Source: an uncultured Eubacteriales bacterium
GTDB taxonomy: Bacteria; Bacillota; Clostridia; Oscillospirales; Oscillospiraceae
Assembly: GCA_900546255.1 (NCBI GenBank)
Contig: URCB01000001.1
Location: forward strand, 38,711-102,710
Direction of reading: 5' to 3'
Length of the DNA: 64,000 nt
The translations under genes were made by a program, and so were the position numbers. The notes under the pieces are model-generated. The model was not told the origin of the DNA and searched no databases. It worked only from the letters and a program-made list of their open reading frames with translations. Shown here piece by piece: positions 25,463 to 33,341 of the stretch. The first letter of the stretch is position 1; each line of letters begins with the position of its first letter.

Positions 25463-25929
25463 AGGTTGGGCGCTCCTTTCAGCAGGGCCAGGATCTCCTG
25501 GGCATTGGTATCCGGCTTCACCTTGGGCAGGGCAGCGGTGATAATCCCCTGCTCATCAATGACATAGGTGGACCGAACGGTGCCCATGGACACCTTGCCG
25601 TAGAGTTTCTTCTCCTTCCACACATCATAGGCCTGGATCACCTGGGTCTCCGGGTCGGCCAGAAGCAGGAAAGGCAGGTCGTGCTTGGCGGCAAACTTCT
25701 GATGGGAGGCTACGGAGTCCTTGCTCACCCCGATGACCTCCACCCCCAGGGCCTGAAACTGTCCGTAGGCTGCCCCAAAGGCACAGGCCTGGCGGGTGCA
25801 GCCAGGGGTGTTGTCCCGGGGATAGAAATACAGGACCACCTTCTTACCCAAAAAGTCCGACAGGGAGATAGGGTTCCCGTCCTTGTCCGGCAGGGTAAAG
25901 TCCGGCGCTTTGGTACCAACTTCTAACAT
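25459..25929 (-). CDS. bcp: Thiol peroxidase of the Bcp/PrxQ type
   Basis: Cytoplasmic peroxiredoxin, 156 residues, that reduces H2O2 and organic hydroperoxides using thioredoxin. Peroxidatic C44 and resolving C49 appear in the PrxQ motif TPGCTRQAC. The conserved Arg is in VRSTYVID. AAGGAGG lies before the ATG. It is 4 nt after yaaA and overlaps the vat-like gene by 4 bp. Confidence 0.95.
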   Translation of the reverse strand: MLEVGTKAPDFTLPDKDGNPISLSDFLGKKVVLYFYPRDNTPGCTRQACAFGAAYGQFQALGVEVIGVSKDSVASHQKFAAKHDLPFLLLADPETQVIQAYDVWKEKKLYGKVSMGTVRSTYVIDEQGIITAALPKVKPDTNAQEILALLKGAPNL

Positions 25930-25933
25930 GGAT

Positions 25934-26680
25934 TCATGCCTCCTTACAAAATACATAGGTCGTCTCATCGGACCGGTCCCGCTGGAACCGGTAACCCAAG
26001 GGGGACAGGGATTGCATAACCTCCGGCTCTTCCGCGCCCTGCTGGGCCAGGCAGCGGACCATCTCCCCCCGGGCCATCTTACACAGGGTGCCCTTCTCCA
26101 CCACCTTCCCCTGGCGGACCTCCCCAAAGATGCAGGTGATCAGCCGGGTGCCTGGTTTTGGATGGGCGGCGATACACCGGCTGTACTCCTGGGAGGCCAG
26201 GTTCACCACGATGTCACTCTCCTCCCACAGGGCCTGGGCCAAGGTATCCCCCCAGTAGGCATACAGGTCTTTTTTCCCAGACACGGAGAGCTTGGCTCCC
26301 ATTTCCAACCGATATGCAACCACCCCGTCAAAGGGGCGCAGCAATCCGTAGAACCCAGAGAGGATCCGCAGGTGCCCCTCCAGGTAGTCCAGTTCTCCCT
26401 GGGTCAGCACCCCCGGGGCCAGATACTGGTACTGGATCCCCTCGTAGGCCATCACTGCCGGGGTCAGGCGGCGCTCCAGATCCATGGTCTCCAGACGGTC
26501 CACATTTTGGGCCGCGATCCGGTCGCTGCACTTCCACAGAGTTTGGAGTTCCGCCGGGGACATGGCGCGAAGGGCCGCCAGAATCTCCCGGGTTTGGGGC
26601 AGAAAGCGAGGCAGGCTGTGGTATGGGAAACTGTCGGTGTCCTCCCGCATTTTCTTGGCGGGGGAAATGATCAGACGCAC
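25934..26680 (-). CDS. yaaA: Peroxide stress protein YaaA
   Basis: DNA-binding/iron-limiting stress protein of the UPF0246 (DUF328) family, known in E. coli to lower free iron during H2O2 stress. It is 248 residues long with LIISPAKKM at the N terminus, the AYEGIQYQYL segment, LRILSGFYGLLRPFD and the C-terminal KMARGEMVR. The GTG start is chosen for its AAGGGG ribosome site 4 nt after mutT; an ATG nine codons upstream lies inside mutT. Confidence 0.92.
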   Translation of the reverse strand: MRLIISPAKKMREDTDSFPYHSLPRFLPQTREILAALRAMSPAELQTLWKCSDRIAAQNVDRLETMDLERRLTPAVMAYEGIQYQYLAPGVLTQGELDYLEGHLRILSGFYGLLRPFDGVVAYRLEMGAKLSVSGKKDLYAYWGDTLAQALWEESDIVVNLASQEYSRCIAAHPKPGTRLITCIFGEVRQGKVVEKGTLCKMARGEMVRCLAQQGAEEPEVMQSLSPLGYRFQRDRSDETTYVFCKEA

Positions 26681-26684
26681 AGGT

Positions 26685-27086
26685 TCACCCCTTTCCAAAG
26701 GGTACAATCTGGCCCAGCCGCGCCAAAATTTCTTGGTCTGCCGGGCAGAAGGGATGGGATTGGGCCTCCTGCCACGTCATCCACCGGAGGTCCGCATGTT
26801 CCAGCCGCTGGGGCTCCTCCCCGGTGAGAGACGCGGCAAACAGGGTCAGGTGGATGGTGAGGTCCGGGTAGGCGTGGGTGAGTTCCAACACCGGGCGGCC
26901 AACCGACACCGTCACCCCCAGCTCCTCCTGGCATTCCCGGACCAAAGCCTGGGGGTTCGTCTCTCCCGGCTCTACCTTGCCTCCCACAAACTCCCACAGC
27001 AGCCCCCTGGCCTTGTGGGCCGGCCGCTGGCAGGCCAGGAATTTCTCCCCCCGCAGGAGGAGGGCCGCCACCACTTCTATGGGCAC
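26685..27086 (-). CDS. mutT: MutT-type Nudix hydrolase (8-oxo-dGTP diphosphatase)
   Basis: A 133-residue Nudix protein that cleans oxidised nucleotides. The Nudix box is complete (GGKVEPGETNPQALVREC followed by QEELG). The start EVVAALLL fits the MutT family. A GTG start overlapping the end of the macro-domain gene by 10 bp is preferred because GGGGAGG precedes it. It is the second gene of the stress operon. Confidence 0.9.
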   Translation of the reverse strand: MPIEVVAALLLRGEKFLACQRPAHKARGLLWEFVGGKVEPGETNPQALVRECQEELGVTVSVGRPVLELTHAYPDLTIHLTLFAASLTGEEPQRLEHADLRWMTWQEAQSHPFCPADQEILARLGQIVPFGKG

Positions 27087-27601
27087 AGAGTGTCCCCCCT
27101 CCCCTTCTGGAGAATTGCCTCCGCCATGTCGGCGATCTCCGAGTCCAGCACCGCCAGGGTGATGTCCATGGGGTGGTCCTGAGCAAAGCGCGCCATAGCG
27201 TCCAGCGCAATCTCCAAGGCCTCCTGTTTGGGGTAGCCATAAATGCCTGCGGAGATCAGGGGGAAGGCGATGGACCGGCACCCCTGGTCCCAGGCCAGGC
27301 AGAGGGAAGTGTCATAACAGCTGCGGAGCAGCTTTGCCTCCCCCTGGCCGCCCCCGTGCCAGATGGGCCCCGCAGTATGGATGATATACTTGGCCGGCAG
27401 GGCAAAGCCCGGTGTGAGCACCGCCTGCCCTGTGGGACAGCCCCCGATGGCCCGGCAGGCCCGGTCCAGCTCCCCATAGCCGGCAGCGGCAAAGATGGCC
27501 CCGCACACCCCGCCTCCCGGGGCCAGGGCAGTGTTGGCGGCGTTGACGATGGCGTCCACTGGCAAACGGGTGAGGTCCCCCACCACAACAGAAACGGGCA
27601 T
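27077..27601 (-). CDS. Macro-domain ADP-ribose hydrolase
   Basis: A single macro domain of 174 residues, of the YmdB / O-acetyl-ADP-ribose deacetylase type. The ligand-binding signatures are present: GDLTRLPVDAIVNAANTAL at the N terminus, GGGVCGAIF, and PLISAGIYGYP. It may remove ADP-ribose from proteins or hydrolyse O-acetyl-ADP-ribose. It opens the six-gene operon behind a consensus promoter; AAAGGAGG precedes the ATG. Confidence 0.92.
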   Translation of the reverse strand: MPVSVVVGDLTRLPVDAIVNAANTALAPGGGVCGAIFAAAGYGELDRACRAIGGCPTGQAVLTPGFALPAKYIIHTAGPIWHGGGQGEAKLLRSCYDTSLCLAWDQGCRSIAFPLISAGIYGYPKQEALEIALDAMARFAQDHPMDITLAVLDSEIADMAEAILQKGRGDTLCP

Positions 27602-27636
27602 AAAAAGCCCTCCTTTCCCTGGATTTCTCTGGCCAC

Positions 27637-27665
27637 AGTATACCCGGGGCAGGGAGGTTTGTCAA
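27637..27665 (-). promoter_or_regulatory. Promoter of the six-gene stress operon
   Basis: TTGACA and TATACT with 17-nt spacing on the minus strand, 25 nt upstream of the ribosome site. Confidence 0.8.
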
Positions 27666-27747
27666 CGAGGGCAGCAAGGCGTGGAAGGGCCGGTGCTGCC
27701 AACATCTACGGTTAAGTTTCCCACGTCTGGCTTTAACCATAGCTCCA

Positions 27748-27776
27748 TTGTGCGATCCGATTCTCTCTGGTATGAT
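27748..27776 (+). promoter_or_regulatory. Promoter of the XRE regulator gene
   Basis: TTGTGC and TATGAT with 17-nt spacing. Just upstream, GGTTAA and TTAACC (27713-27738) form an imperfect dyad that could be an operator. Confidence 0.55.
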
Positions 27777-27803
27777 GGGCTCACAAAACGACGGAGGTGA
27801 CCC

Positions 27804-28853
27804 ATGAAGATCAACCAAATCATTCGTCAAAAGCGTCGGGAATTATCCCTAACGCAAGAGCAAGTCGCAGCGTACCTGGGTGTGTCTACACCTGCGGTCA
27901 ACAAGTGGGAAAAAGGGAGCACCTACCCCGACATCACCCTGCTGCCCGCCCTGGCTAGGCTGCTGCGCACCGATCTGAACACCCTTCTGTCCTTTCAGGA
28001 GGATCTGTCTGACGTGGAAATCGAAACCTTTGTGGACCATCTGGATCAGATGGTCCAGGAACAGGGGTACCAAGCCGCCTTCCAGGCCGCCTGGGACAAG
28101 GTCCAGGAATACCCCACGTGCGAGGCCCTCTTGTATTCCGCCGCGCTCTATCTGGAGGGCGCCCTGTCCCTGTACCCAGTCCAACAGCCCGAGGAGTACC
28201 AGACCACCTTAGAAACATGGTATCAGCGGTTGGCCCGCAGTGACACCCAGGAAATCAGGGACACTGCCGTCGGCATGCTGATTTCCTACGCGCGCAACCG
28301 CGGGGAATTCTCCAAAGCGGAGGAGCTCATCCAAACGCTCCCAGATTCCCCCATCGACAAGGAGGAGCAGTTGGCCATTCTCTACCAGCGCCAGGGGAAA
28401 TACGAGCAGGCACAGGGGATTTGGGAACACCGCATCTTACACGGGGTCACAGAGATCCAAACGGCATTGATGAACAAGCTGGAATGGGCCCTGCTGCGAA
28501 AGCGCCCGCAAGAAGCGGAGGCCCTGGCCGACTTGTACGAAACCGTAACCTCCCTTTTCTGCTTCCCCGGTTGGATGCGCTACAACGCCCGCCTGCAGAT
28601 TGCCTTAGACGCGCAGGATGGCGATGCCTGCTTCGCCATCCTCTCCCAGATGCTGCCTGCCATGAAAGAGACATGGGATCCCCAGACACATCCCCTGTAC
28701 GCCAGCGCAGACGACGCCGGCGGATCCACCTTCCTGTCCAGCAGACTAGCAGACACGTTTTGTTTCGAACTGTCCACTCACGAGGAATATGCCTTTCTCC
28801 GTGACCGGGCCGACTTTAACGCACTTATGGAAACGGTTGGTCATCGGTCATAG
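27804..28853 (+). CDS. XRE-family regulator with a long helical-repeat domain
   Basis: A 349-residue cytoplasmic protein. Residues 5-60 are a classical XRE helix-turn-helix (TQEQVAAYLGVSTPAVNKWEKG). The remainder is helical with TPR-like periodicity (for example AEELIQTLPDSPIDKEEQLA and the KYEQAQGIWEH repeat). This layout resembles regulators that sense a ligand or peptide through repeats, but no sensing partner is visible nearby. GGAGGTGA precedes the ATG. Its targets are unknown; the stress operon is divergent from it. Confidence 0.82.
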   Translation: MKINQIIRQKRRELSLTQEQVAAYLGVSTPAVNKWEKGSTYPDITLLPALARLLRTDLNTLLSFQEDLSDVEIETFVDHLDQMVQEQGYQAAFQAAWDKVQEYPTCEALLYSAALYLEGALSLYPVQQPEEYQTTLETWYQRLARSDTQEIRDTAVGMLISYARNRGEFSKAEELIQTLPDSPIDKEEQLAILYQRQGKYEQAQGIWEHRILHGVTEIQTALMNKLEWALLRKRPQEAEALADLYETVTSLFCFPGWMRYNARLQIALDAQDGDACFAILSQMLPAMKETWDPQTHPLYASADDAGGSTFLSSRLADTFCFELSTHEEYAFLRDRADFNALMETVGHRS

Positions 28854-28878
28854 GCACGGCGTGTTTTCCAAAGGGGTA

Positions 28879-28920
28879 GAAAAGCCAGGGGCGGCAGCAC
28901 ATGTGCTGCCGCCCCTGGCT
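28879..28920 (-). terminator. Terminator of the hgdABC operon
   Basis: An 18-bp perfect stem with only 2 nt (AT) at its centre, so the DNA is an almost perfect 38-bp palindrome. A TTTT tract follows on the minus strand. It may also end the plus-strand XRE gene. Confidence 0.75.
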
Positions 28921-28957
28921 TGCTCCACTTTGATTTTAGAACCATGGCGAAAGGGCT

Positions 28958-29752
28958 TCAGACAATGGCCTGCGCGGCCTGCTTTTGGGCAAACTCCCGG
29001 GCAAACACAGCGGCCCCCAGGGCCCCCATCACCTGGGGGTTCCCCAGGACTTGGACCGATTGGTGAAGGGACTGACTGAGGGCATCCACCAGGGCGCCGT
29101 TGAGGGCTCCACCCCCGGTCATCACCACCTGGGGCTCCACACCCACCCGGCCGGCCATGCCCACGATGCGGGTGGCGATGGAGTGGATGGCCCCAGCGGC
29201 CACATTGGCCTGGGACACCCCGGCGGCCAGGTGGGAAATCACCTCAGACTCGGCAAACACGGTGCACAGGTTGCTGATGGACACCGGCGCCTCCCCTGCC
29301 CGCGCCAGCTGGGCCAGGGATTGGATGGGGCAGTCCAGCACCCGGGCCATCACCTCCAGGAACCGGCCGGTGCCGGCGGCGCACTTGTCGTTCATGACGA
29401 AGTTCTCCACGCCCCCCTGGTCGTTGAGGCGGATGACCTTGGTGTCCTGCCCACCCACGTCCACGATGGTGCGGGCTTCCGGGGAGAGATGGCGCACTCC
29501 TTTGGCGTGACAGCTGATCTCGGTGATCTGCTTGTCCGCCCCCTGGTAGGTCATCCGGCCATAACCGGTGACCACGGCGTAGCGGACCCCTTCCGGCCCG
29601 GCCCCCGCCTGGGCATAGGCGGCCTCCAAGGCCTGATGAACGCCCTTGGTCCCCGTGCCCAGGTTCACCACCTGAGCCGCTAAGATCTCCCCTGCCTCCC
29701 CCAAAAGGACCACCTTAGAGGAGGAGGAACCGATATCCAATCCCAAATACAT
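28958..29752 (-). CDS. hgdC: 2-Hydroxyacyl-CoA dehydratase activator (HgdC type)
   Basis: ATP-dependent reductase that injects the activating electron into the dehydratase. The 264 residues form an ASKHA fold, opening GLDIGSSSSKVVLL and containing VDVGGQDTK. The bridging 4Fe-4S cluster ligands are C124 (NDKCAAGTGRF) and C163 (ISNLCTVFAESE), one from each subunit of the homodimer. It is the last gene of hgdABC, 28 nt after hgdB. Confidence 0.95.
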   Translation of the reverse strand: MYLGLDIGSSSSKVVLLGEAGEILAAQVVNLGTGTKGVHQALEAAYAQAGAGPEGVRYAVVTGYGRMTYQGADKQITEISCHAKGVRHLSPEARTIVDVGGQDTKVIRLNDQGGVENFVMNDKCAAGTGRFLEVMARVLDCPIQSLAQLARAGEAPVSISNLCTVFAESEVISHLAAGVSQANVAAGAIHSIATRIVGMAGRVGVEPQVVMTGGGALNGALVDALSQSLHQSVQVLGNPQVMGALGAAVFAREFAQKQAAQAIV

Positions 29753-29780
29753 CCGAAACTTGCTCCTTTCCTGTCCTGTA

Positions 29781-30914
29781 TCAGGACAGATTGATCTCTA
29801 AAAAGCCCTGAATCCGGGTGCGCAGCTGCTCGGTGGACTCCACCAGCTGGTCGTGCTCCACGCTCAGCAGGGGGACCCCGGCCTCCTCCAGGTCCTTCTT
29901 TACCAGGGGGTAGTCGAAGGCCTCTGGATCACAGAACTTCATGAGGCAGAAGTACACCGCGTCAGCCCCCCGTGCCTTGGCCAGCTGGGCCAGCCACTTG
30001 CCCCGGGGCTTCTTGGGCTCATAGAGGGGGGAAGCCCCCTTCAGGTCCAGGAACCGGTAGGCCAGCTTGGAGGCCACGGTCCCCCCTTCCCGGGTGGGGG
30101 TGCGGAACTGCATGGACTCGTGGCAGAGCAGGTCGTCCACCACCGCCACGTTCAGTTCCTCCAGCAGGTCCAGCACCGGCAGGGAGTCCAGCATGATGCC
30201 GGTGACCAGGAACTTCTTCCCGGAAAAGACTTCCTTGGGCTGGGCCTGCAGGGCCGCGGTGAGGGCCCGGATCTTCTCGGTGTAAACCTTCTTATCCATG
30301 AACCAGGCCGCCTTCAAAATCAGGTGGCGGACCTTGGGGGTGACGGTGTTGAGGTAATCCGGCACCGCGTCCAGGAAGGCCATCATGGCGGCACGGTAGT
30401 CCTCATAGATGGCGAAGGCCTCTTCCAAGGGTATGGGCTGGCAGTCCGGAGTCTGGACTTTGGCCAGGGCCTGGGCAAGATAGTCAAACTCGTCCAGCAG
30501 CTGGCCGTGGGCAGCCTGAATGGTCCGGTTCTGGGGAATGGTCACCCCGATGACGGGGACCTTGGGCACCGCCACCTTGAAGTTCTCACAGACGCACTTC
30601 AGGGTGTCGCACTGGGAGGGGATGAGGGCCGCTTTCAAGAAATCGTAGGCCCCGGACATGCCCAACTCCAGGTTGGCCCGCATGATGGAGCAGGCGAAAC
30701 TCTGGATGTATTGGTTGGACTTCTGGAAGGCAGAGATGCCTCCCCACATCCCCACCGGCAGGAACCCGGCGGCGTAGACCAGTTCCTCCGGGACAAACAG
30801 GGGGAAGCAGCCCACGGCAGGTTTCCCGGTCTCCTTCAAACTGGTCTGGATGGTGGCCTGAGGGTTGGCCCCTGCGGTACACAGGTCCTGGATCATGGTT
30901 TGCAGTGTTGTCAT
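29781..30914 (-). CDS. hgdB: 2-Hydroxyacyl-CoA dehydratase, beta subunit (HgdB/HadC type)
   Basis: 4Fe-4S subunit of a radical dehydratase that removes water from an (R)-2-hydroxyacyl-CoA to give the enoyl-CoA. It is 377 residues long, near the HadC/HgdB size. Conserved features are VGCFPLFVPEELVYAAG, the Cys-containing IPSQCDTLKCVCEN, and the C-terminal CDPEAFDYP. It overlaps hgdA by 4 bp. The acyl substrate cannot be read from the sequence. Confidence 0.9.
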   Translation of the reverse strand: MTTLQTMIQDLCTAGANPQATIQTSLKETGKPAVGCFPLFVPEELVYAAGFLPVGMWGGISAFQKSNQYIQSFACSIMRANLELGMSGAYDFLKAALIPSQCDTLKCVCENFKVAVPKVPVIGVTIPQNRTIQAAHGQLLDEFDYLAQALAKVQTPDCQPIPLEEAFAIYEDYRAAMMAFLDAVPDYLNTVTPKVRHLILKAAWFMDKKVYTEKIRALTAALQAQPKEVFSGKKFLVTGIMLDSLPVLDLLEELNVAVVDDLLCHESMQFRTPTREGGTVASKLAYRFLDLKGASPLYEPKKPRGKWLAQLAKARGADAVYFCLMKFCDPEAFDYPLVKKDLEEAGVPLLSVEHDQLVESTEQLRTRIQGFLEINLS

Positions 30915-32152
30915 TGTGCCGCCCGTCCTTTCTTGGCTTTGTTCTCCGCCATCATCTCGGCCAGGGCCTGGATGCGGGTCTCATACTGGGCTTCGGAGAA
31001 GAGGCGGGGGTCGGTCTGGTCCCCGTCGAAGATCACCGAGGGCACCCCGCACTCCTCCAGCACCCGGCGCTGGACCTCATACTGCCGGAAGTCCATGAGC
31101 TTGCAGCTGCGGTTGGAGTGGAAGATGATGCCGTCCAGGTCAAACTTCTTGGCCAGGTTCACCATGTTGGCCACGTCATAGTTCAGGTTCCGGTTGGGGT
31201 AGACGTTGGCCGAGTAGGCCCGGGCCATGCCCTCGATGTCCCCGGTCTCGTAACTCACCGTCCAGGATTTGGGGTAGGTGGAGGTCACCATGTTGATGCC
31301 CAGCTTTTTCAGGGTCTTGTAGGTGTAGCGGAGGTAGGGCCAGCAGGCGATGCCGTCCCACAGGACCCGGTACTTCTCCTCCTGGTCCTTCCAGGGGCCC
31401 TGGTGGTTGCGGATCTTCTCCTCCAGTTCGTCATGCCAGAGGTGGAAGAGGTCCCGGGCCTCGGTGGTGCCCCGGGCAAAAACGATGATGGCCATGTAGT
31501 TGAAAATGTCAAACCCGTCCAGGGGGGAGGGGTGGGCGGCTGCCTTCTCCGTGGCCTTCTTCCACCAGTAGCAGGTCTCGTTGGAGATCTCCATGACCTC
31601 CCGAAGCTTGTCGTAGTCAAACTTCCGGCCGGTGATCTCCTCCAGCTGGTCGATGATGGCGTAGAGCTCCCCCTTCATATACTTGGCGTTGTGGTCCTGA
31701 ACCTCATCGGTGTGGTTGAAGGGGGTGTCGAACATGATGAGGGGGATGTTCAGTTCCTTGGACAGGTTCTCATACCACTTGATCACCGTGTGGCAGATGT
31801 TGGTGGTGCACAGGAGGAAGTCCGGCATGGGCATGTTCTCCGCCTCGCTGTGCTGGATCTTCGAATAGGCCAGGTTCACCCGGGCGTAAGAGCACAGGTC
31901 AGAGGAATAGCCCGCCCGCTCCGTGTAGGAGATGAAGGGCTCGGTGTCCCGCCGGGCGCCGATGGCGGCGGCGTGGTTTTCCGGATACATGGTCACAATG
32001 TCCATGGTGGTCAGCAGTTCCTGGGGGGCAATGGAGGTGCTCCAACACACCAGCCGTCCCTCGGCTTTGGCCTGCCGGGCCTTTTCGTAGTGTTCCCGCA
32101 GCATCTGGTCCACCCACTGTTTGGATGTGAGCTGGGTCGTTTGCTTCTGCAT
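30911..32152 (-). CDS. hgdA: 2-Hydroxyacyl-CoA dehydratase, alpha subunit (HgdA/HadB type)
   Basis: Partner subunit of the dehydratase, 413 residues. This is closer to HadB-like (about 408) than to the longer HgdA of Acidaminococcus (about 477). It holds 4Fe-4S Cys in CTTNICHTVIKWYE and the SNRSCKLMDFRQYE signature, plus LVCWSTSIAPQELL near the N terminus. The ATG after GGGAGG is used; the frame is open further upstream through the promoter. It is the first gene of hgdABC, divergent from a LysR gene. Confidence 0.9.
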   Translation of the reverse strand: MQKQTTQLTSKQWVDQMLREHYEKARQAKAEGRLVCWSTSIAPQELLTTMDIVTMYPENHAAAIGARRDTEPFISYTERAGYSSDLCSYARVNLAYSKIQHSEAENMPMPDFLLCTTNICHTVIKWYENLSKELNIPLIMFDTPFNHTDEVQDHNAKYMKGELYAIIDQLEEITGRKFDYDKLREVMEISNETCYWWKKATEKAAAHPSPLDGFDIFNYMAIIVFARGTTEARDLFHLWHDELEEKIRNHQGPWKDQEEKYRVLWDGIACWPYLRYTYKTLKKLGINMVTSTYPKSWTVSYETGDIEGMARAYSANVYPNRNLNYDVANMVNLAKKFDLDGIIFHSNRSCKLMDFRQYEVQRRVLEECGVPSVIFDGDQTDPRLFSEAQYETRIQALAEMMAENKAKKGRAAQ

Positions 32153-32207
32153 GGTCAATCCTCCCGTCGGTTTCGTCCCGGCAGGGCCGCCGGGCTTTCT
32201 TAAGGCC

Positions 32208-32237
32208 AGTATAGTCTCCCCCGCCGGGCTTTGTAAA
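32208..32237 (-). promoter_or_regulatory. hgdABC promoter
   Basis: TTTACA and TATACT with 18-nt spacing on the minus strand. Confidence 0.6.
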
Positions 32238-32283
32238 ACGACCATTTTTAAAAATTGATTTCAAAACCCTTCATACTACCCCC

Positions 32284-32312
32284 AGGACAAGGGGGACATT
32301 CTATGGTATACT
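32284..32312 (+). promoter_or_regulatory. Promoter of the hgd-linked lysR
   Basis: AGGACA and TATACT with 17-nt spacing; the -35 is weak, as is usual for regulated genes. Confidence 0.45.
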
Positions 32313-32346
32313 GTGGGAAAACACCCCATTGAGGAGGACTCTGCCT

Positions 32347-33222
32347 ATGAGCATTAAGAAATACGAAGTCCTGCTGCAGACCGCAGACCTGGGCAGCTTT
32401 ACCAAGGCTTCGGAGGTTCTGGGTTACACCCAGTCGGCCATCAGCCACATCATCACCGGACTGGAGGACGAGTTGGGTCTGAAGCTCCTGGCCCGGGACC
32501 GGTTCGGCGTGCGCCTGACCGCCGAGGGGGAGGCCCTCTTGCCCGCCATCCGGGCGGTCTGCCAGCAGAACCAGGAGCTGCTCCGCCAGGCCGCCCAGTT
32601 CCACGGGCTGGAGGTGGGACAGGTGCGCATTGGCACCTGGCTGAGCGTGTCGGTCCATCTGCTGCCCCGGCTGCTCCAGACCTTCTCCCAGCGCCACCCG
32701 GACATCACCTTTGAGCTGCTCCAGGGCAGCTACGAGGACATCGAGCGCTGGCTCAGCGAGGGGCGGATCGACCTGGGCTTTCTCCGCCTGCCTGCCAGCG
32801 GACACTTTGAGACCACCCTGCTCCTGGAGGAACGGATTCTGGCCATCTTCCCCCCGAACCAGGCCCCGGCCTGTGAGCGGGTCACCGTAGAGCAGCTGAA
32901 GCAGTCCCCCTACATTCTCCGGCTGGACTCCCTGGACAACGACACCCGGGAGCTCTTCCGCAAAACCCAGCACACGCCGCGGATCACCTATTCGGCCAAG
33001 GATGACTACGCCGTCATGGCCATGGTGGAGCAGGGGCTGGGCATCAGCATCCTGCCGGAGCTTCTGCTGAAAAACGCCCCCTACCACCTGGAGGTCCGGG
33101 AACTGGACCCGCCCGCCACCCGGCAGATCGGTGTGGCCTGCAAGCATGCCAACACCCTCTCCCCCGCCGCCCGGCAGTTCCTGCAGCACGTCAAGCAGGA
33201 GGCAGGCGGGGACGAATGTTGA
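32347..33222 (+). CDS. LysR-family regulator, divergent from hgdABC
   Basis: A 291-residue LysR protein: N-terminal winged helix (residues 4-62, TKASEVLGYTQSAISHIITGLEDELG) and a two-lobed effector domain. GAGGAGG lies 9 nt before the ATG. Its position between hgdABC and the CoA-transferase gene makes it the likely regulator of both, with an acid or CoA-ester effector; that is inference. Confidence 0.92.
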   Translation: MSIKKYEVLLQTADLGSFTKASEVLGYTQSAISHIITGLEDELGLKLLARDRFGVRLTAEGEALLPAIRAVCQQNQELLRQAAQFHGLEVGQVRIGTWLSVSVHLLPRLLQTFSQRHPDITFELLQGSYEDIERWLSEGRIDLGFLRLPASGHFETTLLLEERILAIFPPNQAPACERVTVEQLKQSPYILRLDSLDNDTRELFRKTQHTPRITYSAKDDYAVMAMVEQGLGISILPELLLKNAPYHLEVRELDPPATRQIGVACKHANTLSPAARQFLQHVKQEAGGDEC

Positions 33223-33255
33223 ATTTTCTCGATACCCGGTTTTAAGATTCCGCGT

Positions 33256-33284
33256 TTTACATTCCGCTTCCTGACGGCTATACT
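33256..33284 (+). promoter_or_regulatory. CoA-transferase promoter
   Basis: TTTACA and TATACT with 17-nt spacing. The hexamers are identical to those of the hgdABC promoter. Confidence 0.65.
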
Positions 33285-33341
33285 GCAACTATCGAGCGGA
33301 CGGCGTCCCGCCGCCAGTGCCACAGGAAGGAGAATCGTGAT

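Noticed and set aside
28958..32152. Naming the dehydratase specifically as 2-hydroxyglutaryl-CoA dehydratase
   Set aside because: Subunit lengths fit other substrates equally well, and neither glutaconate CoA-transferase nor a sodium-pumping decarboxylase is nearby.
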